DNA of 64,000 nt, taken from positions 61,623,533-61,687,532 of the forward strand of contig NC_090444.1 in NCBI RefSeq assembly GCF_031143425.1, in the 5' to 3' direction. The number at the start of each line of letters is the position of its first letter. The stretch's first letter is position 1. The notes beneath the pieces are model-generated. The model was not told the origin of the DNA and made no database searches. It was given only the letters and a program-made list of their open reading frames with translations. Made by a program: the position numbers and the translations under genes. The stretch is from Pleurodeles waltl. Lineage: Eukaryota; Chordata; Amphibia; Caudata; Salamandridae. This document shows, in pieces, positions 46,914 through 56,588 of this stretch.

Positions 46914-47645
46914 CCTCAGTCATATCTATGAGGCCACGCAAAGCCACAATGTGTGGCTTTTCACAGCCTTACAGGTATGGAGAAAGGCAAGGCAGCGCAA
47001 TTCGCTGCGTTGCCTTACGTTGCATTAAGTCGCTGTGTTGCCTTACGTTGCATTAAGTCACTGCGTTGCCTTAAGCTACATTAAGTCGCTGCGTTGCCTT
47101 ATGCTGCATTAAGTCGCTGCGTTGCCTTAAGCTACATTAAGTCGCTGCGTTGCCTTATGCTGCATTAAGTCGCTGCGTTGCCTTACAATGCATTAGGGAG
47201 GCGTACTGTGGGCGTTGCAGTGGGTTTACCCACTCAACACCCATGGATTTTGACGCTGCCCCAGATTTTACTCACGTAAACCTCTAGAAGTGCGAAAACC
47301 TTACGCCTCCCCCGAGCAGCATAGTAAGGAGAGATAGTTTCATGTCTCCTTATTTTTTCCTCTTTCCTGCATTCCGCAGCACACAGAGACAGGTAAATGC
47401 CTGGGAGGATTGTTTTTGTGCAGGAACGTGCCTCTTCCTGCACAAAAACAACCTTGCATGCAAAACAGACACTCCTGCACCGTGGTGCTCGGGTGCCTGC
47501 CTTGGCGCTGGGCAGCTAATTTGAGCGCCTGTGCTTGGTGAAAGGACAGGAATGCGTCGTATTTGATAAATACTGTGCACTCCTGCCCTCTCCCTGCGGC
47601 GCAGGGCAGCGCAGCGACATGCCCTGTGCCACCATGCCCGTAAAA
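46914..47645. mobile_element. TIR repeat, copy 2, with internal minisatellite
   Basis: Aligns with 36457-37061 through shared words such as GATTGTTTTTGTGCAGGAA, CTTGGCGCT and CTGCCCTCTCC. It differs by a 28-bp tandem array in the place of the copy-1 hairpin. Confidence 0.65.
47003..47195. repeat. 28-bp tandem array, about 7 units
   Basis: Unit CGCTGCGTTGCCTTACGTTG and CATTAAGT. It extends from a short hairpin (GGCAAGGCAGCG / CGCTGCGTTGCC) inside the TIR repeat. Confidence 0.9.
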
Positions 47646-49059
47646 ATGCCCCAAGGTATGAAGGAAATAGGCTATAGAAATACACTGTCAGAGAGAGATT
47701 CTCCTCACATTCTCAGCGGCAGGAAGTGCGTAACCACCAAGAACTAACTCTGCCTAGCGCCCCCAACCTGCGTGAGGAGTAGTGCGCCCTGAGAGCCGCT
47801 AGGGAACATCCCGGGAGCCCTGGGGCTTTCCTGTGGCTGTTTGGATAAGACTTTGGGTGACAGATATCCCGTCTGCTGAAAACTATATTCCATAGGATAT
47901 AATGGGATTTATATTTCGGGGGGTGGGATACCCATCGCCGTTGTGACAGAGAAGCCCGTCTGCTGAGTTCTAAATCAGCCCCTTACTCTTAGCTCTTTTG
48001 TAATGATTATTTCCTAGTGAGTTAACACCGATTACTCCATAACTTTTGAATGAATTATCTAGTTTCCTTTCTCTTATATAATTTTTCATAGTGAACAGTT
48101 ATCCTTTTACTCGTAACGTTTACGCTGGAACTACATGCATTGTTTTCTCCTGGGATGGTCTCGACACACTGGGTCGCTGCTACATGTGAGCAAAGGTACC
48201 CTAAGTGAAACTTGTTCACCTCTGTGGATTCCCTTGTTGGGCAGGAAGAGAGCTCAGTCCCAGCTCACATTATGACTGAGACCTCTCTCCATGCAGCCTG
48301 CAAGGGGCAGCTGCCCATAGTGAGGGACACATCTGAACAGCCAGCCTAGAAATCCTCTAAGAGCCCTCCAGAATCCCAAGGATCTAGGGCTGGGGAGAAA
48401 CCCCTGAGTGCTGGCCCCAAGCACAGGGATGCAAGCATTGGTGCACAGAAGCCAGAAAAAAGAAGAGTTGGCTGTTGGGACCCTAAAGATAAGCCATCTA
48501 TGATGGGTAGATCAAAGTGTTCAGCAAAGACTTTAGGCTCCCCCGCCGTGAACCTTGTCTTAGATTTAAGCCAGTAGCCTGAAGGTGTATACACTGAGGC
48601 AAGGAGTCCCCAACCTGTTGTGAGCAACATTTGTGTGTCAATCAATATGGTGCGAAACATCCAAAACACAATGGGAATATTGGCATAGATATATTGATTA
48701 AACTATTGACACATGATTTAAGTCAGTAATGAACATGATGTCTATAAATTGTGTATATATATACATATATATATATGCCGCTATTAATCATGTTTTGAGG
48801 ACAGTTTAGTAGAAAAACAAAATTCAAAGTATTCAGTAGTTCAATAGCAATGATCAAATTTTGATATTATTTAAAGACAAACTTAGAGTTAGAGTGGGCA
48901 TTGGTTCTAGTGATGAAACTGTTGAGGTTTGCCGAATGGTGAACTTTAAAGGGCCTTGGCCCACAAAATGATCGTAGTATTGTATGGAATTAAAAACAGC
49001 TCTACAACAGATGTTTGGAACATTGATGGAGAACATGATGAAGTACGAAGCAACCTCAT
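47646..49059. other. Unassigned region
   Basis: Contains a short palindromic block near 47860-47940 (GATATCCCGTC / GGGATACCCATC) and a TA microsatellite near 48755-48775. No gene. Confidence 0.4.
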
Positions 49060-49345
49060 TTGCAGAGTATCTCAAGGTTCATCACTCAGCTCAACACCTA
49101 CATGACCCCACTTGGCCAGGATCATTTGTGCCCATGGAGTCAACATCTTACCACATGCCAGTGACACACGGCTCATACTCTCCCTCTCCAACTAAACATT
49201 CAGGACAAGTTTTCCAGCTGCAAGAACAAAGTCACTGAGCGGAAGAAAATCGACAAGACAGAAGTCATGATCTTCACCAGACGATCCTCACCATGGGACT
49301 CCACCTTGTGGCCAGAGGGAGTCGCACCCCCGCCATGCACAGTGC
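49060..49345 (+). pseudogene. L2/CR1-group LINE reverse-transcriptase remnant
   Basis: One frame reads HASDTRLILSLSN (49154-49190), a decayed form of the YADDTQL catalytic block. About 55 bases later another frame reads KKIDKTEVMIFTRR (49243-49284), matching the conserved block that follows it in L2/CR1 proteins. A frameshift separates them and the active-site tyrosine and one aspartate are changed, so the copy is dead. Confidence 0.72.
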
Positions 49346-49545
49346 TGTTATCAATGAAGTCATTTCAGATGTTGCATCAATGTTATCAATTATGTCATAG
49401 AACATGTCATGTGCAATGTAATGTGTGAGGTAATTGGCAGTGAATTTCAAGGACGCGTGTTATAGTTAATTTAGGGCATAAGTTATAGATATTTGAGATA
49501 ATATAACTGGGGAATTTCAGTGGTTTTGTTAGTTTATAACATTTA
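49346..49545. repeat. Foldback-rich AT repeat family, copy 3, left part
   Basis: Aligns with 34370-34460 (TTATAGTTA, ATATAACTGGGGAATTT). Confidence 0.6.
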
Positions 49546-50149
49546 GGGCCTCATTACGAACCTGACGGTCTCAGGACCACCAGGTTCACGGATAGGGGTC
49601 GGACTGCCGCCAATACAGTGGTCCGATCGCCATATTACCACTGCAGCGTTCGTTCTGCGGTCGGACTGCCAGCACCACCAGGCTGGCGGTTGTAGCGGTC
49701 CTAATCCTTCAGGGCAGTGCTGCTCGCAATTCGTTCTCCGGCAGTGATTTCATGGCGGTAGCACCGCCGTGAAAATGCTGGCAGAGAACAGGTGCAGAGG
49801 GGCCGCAGGGGGGCCCAGCACTGGCCATGTACTTAGCATGGGATGTGCAGGGGCCTCCCTGGCCAGCACCTTTGAAATGATCTATGTCTGCTTTGCAGAC
49901 AGTGAACATTGTGAGGGTTCTGGTGCACCCTGCATTCTACAGCATTGCTGCCGTCTCGATCACGAGCCAGAGACAATGCTGTCGGGTGTTTTTCCGCTGG
50001 GTCAGCAGGCGGAAACTCAGGTTTCTGCCTGCCAACCTAGCAGGAAACTCATAATGGGCCCGGCGGAGAGGTAGCCACATTGGTGGCACCCTCCCCGTCG
50101 GATGTTTGGCGGATGGGTAAAACGGTCTGCCTAGCTCATAATCAGGCCC
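49546..50149. mobile_element. Harbinger-type MITE, 604 bp
   Basis: Ends GGGCCTCATTACGAACCTG and (reverse complement) GGGCCTGATTATGAGCTAG are inverted repeats similar to those of the 8-kb Harbinger element. Flanks are TTA (49543-49545) and TGA (50150-50152), close to a TWA duplication. The related repeat at 34092-34595 shows the empty site. Short palindromic GGCGG words inside; no coding. Confidence 0.8.
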
Positions 50150-50320
50150 TGAGTGTTAACTGACATTTTCACCGGCTATAACGTTCCTTTCACCGTTGTT
50201 TTTTTCAGTGCATTTCTAGGTTTTTTTCAATGTAAAATAAGATATTATTTCAATTTCTAACTTTACCCTCACTTTAATCTTTGTTTTTTTCAGTGAAATG
50301 TAATGTTTTCTTTAGTGGTT
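50150..50320. repeat. Foldback-rich AT repeat family, copy 3, right part
   Basis: Resumes GTTAACTGACATTTTCACC and TTTTTTTCAGTGCATTTCT. Confidence 0.6.
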
Positions 50321-51539
50321 AGGCCCTGTGCCCAGCTAACAATGGGCACCCAACCTCCTTTTTAAAATTTATAATTATAAAAGGCAAATCTATTGGCTTT
50401 ATGAGAAGGTGAGCACAATCACATTTATAAAGCAGACGTATTGACTTTGTCAAAAAGTCACAAATTATTTCCTAAATACACACATTGCATTGTTTAATAA
50501 CATTTATTGCCACACATTTGTTTAAGTAACACATAGTTTTAAAACAACCATTCAACATGTCTTTGAGTCTTATTTTAAACATTTTTCAAGCTACAAAATG
50601 TAGCCATAGAACCAACCACAAGGGGCCTATGCACTCCAGCTAAAGAGCGTACACCTCCAGCTCGGTGTGCTTTTAATATTATGGTGAGCTCTCCTGGGGT
50701 CATAAACTCAACGACCCGTGAGACCAGCGGCGGTTCCTCCTTTAGGGCAGAGAAGCATCGCCCCTCTGCCTAAAATGCCCCCCAGGGAGGAAAAATAAAA
50801 TGTGAATGAAATCAATTTGTTACCATTTTATTTTGTATCCTCCTGTCCTGAACTGAGTTTCAGGGCGGGGTGAGGCCACTGCTGCTGAGTGGCAGCAGGG
50901 AGCTGTGCACAGTTGAAAGTGCGCCTTTCTGTTGTGCCCGGCTGTCTTGCAACCGTCAGCCAGACACGCTCACTTTAAACTTCTCTGACCCAGCTATCTT
51001 AAGACAGCTGGGTGAGACACAGGCCTCCAGTGCTTTTGTGAGCACTAAGAGGGCGCTCCCTCCAATCCTGACGCTTCTTTCATGCTGGCTACCAGCATGA
51101 AAGAGGCGCCAGGATTGCTTAAGGGAATTTGCTGGAGCCTGAGGAGACCGGAGGAAGGCGGACGTTGGGCATCGTGCAGCAAGCAAGATAAGTATTTTTT
51201 TTCTTATTATTCCTTTTTTCACACAACTCACCTTGCAGGCATGCATGTGCACACCAACACTACTTTTGCCAGCCTCCCCTCACTCTGCCTACATTCCAGC
51301 TGCTCCTGCAGGATACTGTGCTTTTTAATGTTTCTGGGGGGCTAGGTGCTTCCTGCAGCCATCTGCAACATAAAAAAATGCTTGGGGGTGCCAATACCAT
51401 TATAAAGGCACCATCAAGATAAAAAAAATATAACTAAAAAGCCCTCACAGGGCATTATGGGATGCTTCTTGCTTGGAGCAGTGAATAATAAGTGAGAAAG
51501 TCCTGACACTCATGTTTTTTTTTTTTGCTTTAGTTTATT
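50321..51539. other. Unassigned region
   Basis: No gene supported. Confidence 0.4.
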
Positions 51540-52330
51540 TTGTAGGCGTCACCACCCGGGACACCCACACTTTACATTAACTTTGGGAACATGGGGGAAG
51601 CCCCCATGGCCCATGCAGACTCTCCAACCAGCACCCATACTGGGTGCCAGTGGGAGCTGGCAATTACTTTACCGTGGGTGCCCCAGTGCTCTCCCAGGGC
51701 ACCCACACCTAATTAAAATGTTGAGGTGTGGGGGGGGGGATCCCCAAAGCCCCTACAGCCACTGCTGGCTCCCCAGCCAACTCCCTGATGGAAGACAGAC
51801 ACTTTTCTTCTTACACATGGATGTTCCTGTGCCCACCTTGGCCACCCATACCTTGTTGTTAATGTGGAGGACTGTGGGGTGGAGCCCCAGGGCCTCCGGG
51901 CCCCTGCAAATCCCCAGCCAGCACCCATCCTTGATGCTGTGGGAAACTGCTCTATTTGCTCACACCCAGGAGGAGGCAAAGCCTGCCCGGGAAAGTGCCT
52001 GCCAGGAATTACATTTGTATTCCCTGTTTGCACTCTCCTGGGAAGGGAACAGGAGGGTCCTGGGGGATGGAGTCCCCAGAACATTGCTGTTCCCTTCTGT
52101 TCCCTTCCCGGGTACCCATATGGGGATGGCTTGTTGAGGGGTGCTCCATGACCACCTCCTAATTAGAAATAAATTAGGCCTCGGGATGGGGTCCCTGAGG
52201 CCGTAGGATGCCCCACGTCCCCATCCCCAAATAGAAAAATGCATCAGCCCAGGGAGAAGTGTTGCCCAGGGCCTATAAATAGCTGAGGCAAGGAGGGCAC
52301 CCCCCCTCCTAAAATTAAATCTGCCCCTAG
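51540..52330. repeat. Degenerate tandem repeat of longer unit
   Basis: Recurrent blocks GGGCACCCACACCTAATTAA, CCAGCCAGCACCCAT and TGGGGTGGAGCCCCAGGG suggest 3-4 diverged units of about 200 bp. Period not well defined. Frames here (up to 184 residues) have no domain. Confidence 0.5.
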
Positions 52331-52448
52331 TTAAAAACATCACTATTTACATTGTAAGCAGAACACTCTTTCCAAAAGTTATAAACTAGAGGATCAGCCT
52401 ACCTATCTCAGATAACTCATAAGTGTACGAACATTTCTTCATCTAAGT
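52331..52448. other. Unassigned spacer
   Basis: Nothing recognised. Confidence 0.4.
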
Positions 52449-53184
52449 TCATCCCCATGGGGGCAAACATCCTACCTCCAAAATGTATTTAGATTCCAGC
52501 CTTTGAAGGGGCAACACTCTCTCACCTCCCCTTTGATGCCTGAATGCATAATCTGTACCAAAGTCTTTCATGGTTCTCCAGTCACCTTCATGGACTTTAT
52601 TAAAATGTTGGGTTGTGCTGTAGCTCGCTTCGGAGTTGGTGACAACCCTCCTGTGTTCAAGTATTAGTTTCTTATCAGAAAAGATGGTGCTCCCAATACA
52701 CCCCCTGCCACATGGACAAGTGAAAACATACACCACGTGATCTGTTTTACAAGTGATATCCTTGTTAATCCTGCACTTCTTTTTAATTCCTGACAAATCA
52801 AATTCTTTCCTATGGTGGCTGAACTTGCAGGCTTCGCATCACCCACATCTGTGGAAACTGGTTGATGTCCTTAGCCATGGGAGACAGGAAACTGTGCACC
52901 AACAAAACCTTAAGTGATGTATCCCTCTTAAAAGTTATGGTCGGATTCTCACTGATCACCTCTTTCAAAGCCTCATCCTGTAATAAAATGTCACACCTCC
53001 TAAGAAGGATACATTTACATTTAAATGTTCCTGCTTGATCTCTGTTATACTTTGTTATAAAATGAAAAGGCCCTTTCCCTTCTACTTTTCTCTTGTGTCT
53101 TGCTTGCTGGATATAGGACAGTTTTTGTGTAGATCCGTCAAGCAGGGGCCAAAAAATGCGGCGTCCCAAAAGTGACATCTCCAA
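52449..53184 (-). pseudogene. Penelope-like element C-terminal region with GIY-YIG endonuclease
   Basis: The upstream frame (53184-52810) contains TITFKRDTSLKVLLVHSFL, the linker that precedes the endonuclease in Penelope-like elements. After a frameshift near 52830 the second frame (52796-52449) has a Cys-Lys-rich segment, VVYVFTCPCGRGCIGST, equivalent to the GIY..YIG core, then EHR and a downstream HF.KVHEGD block. These proteins join a reverse transcriptase to a GIY-YIG nuclease. The reverse-transcriptase part is missing, so this is a truncated, broken copy. Confidence 0.8.
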
Positions 53185-53499
53185 TTTTATTAATCATCTT
53201 CTCGTGCCCCGAAAAAAACAGCCCCAGGGGCTCACACCAAATCTGACATTAAGGGAGACCCTCACTGGAGGACGTGCTTCAGCTTGGTTTGGTGTAGCTC
53301 CATTCAGTAGTTGTTGGGAAGTTTGTCATTTAAACCTGATCTTAGTTTAGGCTTTGATGGGGTCAGGTGTTAGAGATATCGGGGTTCACTTGAGGAGCTC
53401 AATGAGTCCAAAGTGAAAAGACTGCTCAAAGCCCATTGGATGAAGCTGTGTTTTCTCCCGTCATCCATTTCAGTTCCACAAACCCTGAGTTGGGTTCAC
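53185..53499. other. Unassigned spacer
   Basis: Nothing recognised. Confidence 0.4.
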
Positions 53500-54745
53500 T
53501 GTCTGTGTTTGTGTGTGGGTGTGAGTGTACTCATGTGATTCTGCCTCACAATGTGTGTGTTTGTGTTTGTGTGTGGGTGTCCGTACTCATGTGATTCTGC
53601 CTCACAGTGTGTGCGTTTGTCTGTTTTGTGTGTGGGTGTGACTGTACTCATGTGATTCTGCCTCACAATGTGTGTGTCTGTCTGTGTTTGTGTGTGAGTG
53701 ACTGTGTTCATGTGATTCTGCTTCAGAATGTGTGTCTGTCTGTGTTTGTGTGTGTGTGACTGTGTTCATGTGATTCTGCCTCACAGTGTGTGCGTTTGTC
53801 TGTGTTTATGTGTGTGTGTGTGTCTGTGTCCATTTGATTCTGCCTCACAATGTGTTTGTCTGTTTATGTGTGAGACTGTGTTCATGTTATTCTGCCTCAG
53901 ATTGTGTGTTTGTGTGTGTGATGGTGGTTGTGTGATTCTGCCTCAGAATGTTTGTGTGTTTCTGTGTGTGTGTGAATGTGTGTGTGTGTGGGTGTGACTG
54001 TACTCATGTGATTCTGCCTCACAATGTGTGTGTCTGTCTGTGTGTGTGTGTGGGTGTGACTGTGTTCATGTGATTCTGCCTCACAGTGTGTGCGTTTGTC
54101 TGTGTTTATGTGTGTGTCTGTGTGTAGCTGTGTTCATTTGATTCTGCCTCACAATGTGTTTGTCAGTTTATGTGTGAGACTGTGTTCATGTGATTCCGCC
54201 TCAGAATGTGTGTGTGTGTGTTTGTGAGACTGTGTTCATGTGATTCTGCCTCAGAATATTTGTCTGTCTGTGTTTATGTGTGTGTGTGTGTGTGTGCGTG
54301 ATGGTGGTCATGTGATTCTGCATCAGAATGTGTGTCTGTCTGTGTTTGTGTGTATGTGTGTGTGTGACTGTGTTCATGTGATTCTGCCTCAGAATGTTTG
54401 TGTGTTTCTGTGTGTGTGTGTGACTGTGTGTGTGTGTGGGTGTGACTGTGTTCATGTGATTCTGCCTCAGATTGTGTGTTTGTGTGTGTGATGGTGGTCA
54501 TGTGATCTGCCTCAGAATGTTTGTGTGTGTCTGTGTGTAGCTGTGTTCATTTGATTCTGCCTCACAATGTGTTTGTCTGTTTATGTGTGAGACTGTGTTC
54601 ATGTGATTCTGCCTCAGAATGTGTGTCTGTCTGTGTTTATGTGTGTGTGTGTGACTGTGTTCATGTGATTTCGCCTCAGATTGTGTGTTTGTGTGTGTGA
54701 TGGTGGTCATGTGATCTGCCTCGGAATGTTTGTGTGTGTCTGTGT
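53500..54745. repeat. ~60-bp TG-rich minisatellite, about 20 units
   Basis: Each unit has a conserved core GTTCATGTGATTCTGCCTCA followed by a variable (TG)n/TGTCTGTCTG segment. The core is far more constant than the TG part. Confidence 0.93.
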
Positions 54746-55014
54746 GTGCTCGGAGCACGTGCAGCAGGCACAGACCAGCGCCCCCTCTCTCTCTCTGCTG
54801 TGCAGCACTGACTGCGGTGGCGCGCTGTGGGCCCCGCCGCCGCCTCCGAGGCCTGCATCCCTTTAAGAGACATCAGCCCGCCCCCTGCTCCAGCAGGCTG
54901 GCTCTCAGTGTCCGCCTGCCTCCTGCTCCCCAGTCATCCTCCTGGCAGTGCCAGCCTCTCCGCTCTCACAGACCACCGCAGGCACATACCTCCTGCCCCC
55001 GGCATCTCTGCCTC
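54746..55014. other. CpG-rich segment
   Basis: Contains GGCGCGC, CCGCCGCCGCC and CCCGCCCCC words and a CCTTTAAG. CpG-island-like composition, but no exon or promoter can be demonstrated. Confidence 0.4.
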
Positions 55015-55490
55015 ACAGACCCGCAGCAGCATCCTGTCAGCACCACCACCCTCCTCTCACAGACCGGCAGCAGGTGGCCCCTGGTCCCTCGGCCCCTCCG
55101 CCCTCACAGACCCGCAGCAGCATCCTGTCAGCACCACCACCCTCCTCTCACAGACCGGCAGCAGGTGGCCCCTGGTCCCTCGGCCCCTCCGCCCTCACAG
55201 ACCCGCAGCAGCATCCTGTCAGCACCACCACCCTCCTCTCACAGACCACCGCAGGCACATACCTCCTGCCCCCTCGGCCCCTCCGCCCTCACGGACCTGC
55301 AGTGCCTGTCGGCACCACCACCCTCCTCTCACAGACCGGCAGCGGGTGGCCCCTGGTCCCTCGGCCCCTCCGCCCTCACGGACCTGCAGAGCCTGTCGGC
55401 ACCACCACCCTCCTCTCACAGACCCGCAGCGGGTGGCCCCTGGTCCCTCCGCCCTCACCGACCTGCAGTGCCTGTCGGCTCCGCCTTCCA
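55015..55490. repeat. 91-bp minisatellite, about 5 units
   Basis: Unit parts: CTCTCACAGACCGGCAGCAG, GTGGCCCCTGGTCCCTCGGC and CATCCTGTCAGCACCACCAC. Period 91 (55051 to 55142). Three plus frames remain open across it; they are artefacts. Confidence 0.92.
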
Positions 55491-56588
55491 CACACCCGCA
55501 GGTGCCTCCGCAGGGAGCTGGTCCATCGGGGACGTTCCTGGAAGCCTGAGGATGCCCAGGACTGACATGCCCAGGACGGCAGATGAGTACCGCACCGCCC
55601 AGCGGTAGCGTGCCAGGCTGCATGCCTGGCACAGACTCCTTCCTCGGCCGGGGTAGGATGCAGGTTGGAGAAGACGGCGTGAAATCTGGGGCTGCCCGGC
55701 TGGCACCGGGGGACTGTGGGGAGACGAGCTGTGCCAGGTGCCTGCGCCCATCACAAGGCAGAACGGACTGAGGATACCAGGAGTGCCAGGGGGGCGATAA
55801 AGAGACGGACACTGGAGCCCGCGGAGGCCTTCGGAGGGCACTGAGGAGCGTACGGTGCCAGGAGGTCGGCACGGAGGCAGGCCTTGGACACAGCGCGCAT
55901 GGGTCTGAGGGATTCACAAGGCACTAGGGACTGAGGATACCATCAGTGCCAGGGGCAGGTAAGGAGACAAGCAGCGCTAGGGGACTCTAGCAATTACGGG
56001 GCACCAGGGACTGAGGGTACGGAAAGTGCAAGGGGGTCTGTAAGGAGATAGATATTAGAAAACTGTGGAAACATAGTGCCAGGTGGTCTGTGGCGCTCAC
56101 ACGGAGGACTGAGGAGACGAACTGTGCCAGGGAGGCCGGGGCCAAGAGAAGCCCGTTGGCTGGAAGGTACAAGACCCCAGAGGGGGCGTCAAGGGGTCCT
56201 CAGCGAAGAGCGGGCACTGGGGCCAGAGGAGACCATCTCGACGGGGCCACGAGGGGAGACGGCGCCTCTTGAGGGGTCCACGCTGGGCAGCGCAGGGGTT
56301 CTGTGGCAAGGACTCCAGTTCGGGTCTGAAGATGGTACACCCCGACCTGGCCTGAGGATTAAGGACGAAGACAGAGCACCAGGGGGAGAGGAGGACCCCC
56401 GCCCACCCCGGAGTGTACAGCGAAGGTGAAGGGCTGGGGAAGCCGCGGGGGCGTGGGAGGTGGAGGGAAGTGGAGCAGAAGGAATGTAGTGACACAGATC
56501 AGAGCGGCGCAGAGGGGGCATGGGGCGCTCATCTGGAAACACTGGCGCGTCCGCGTGCCCCCCATGCTGGCGAAGGTGCCAGCGCAGC
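55491..56588. repeat. Degenerate GC-rich tandem repeat
   Basis: Recurrent blocks GGGACTGAGG(A/G)TACC, AGTGCCAGGGG and AAGGAGAC at roughly 70-90-bp intervals to about 56130, then decaying. No gene. Confidence 0.55.

Noticed and set aside
51583..52137. 184-residue plus-strand frame
   Set aside because: Falls in a degenerate tandem repeat with open frames on both strands.
54746..55014. CpG-island promoter of a host gene
   Set aside because: Composition is suggestive, but no first exon, start codon context or downstream coding exon is supported.
54730..55608. 292-residue proline/serine-rich frame
   Set aside because: Runs through the 91-bp array; overlapping frames are also open.
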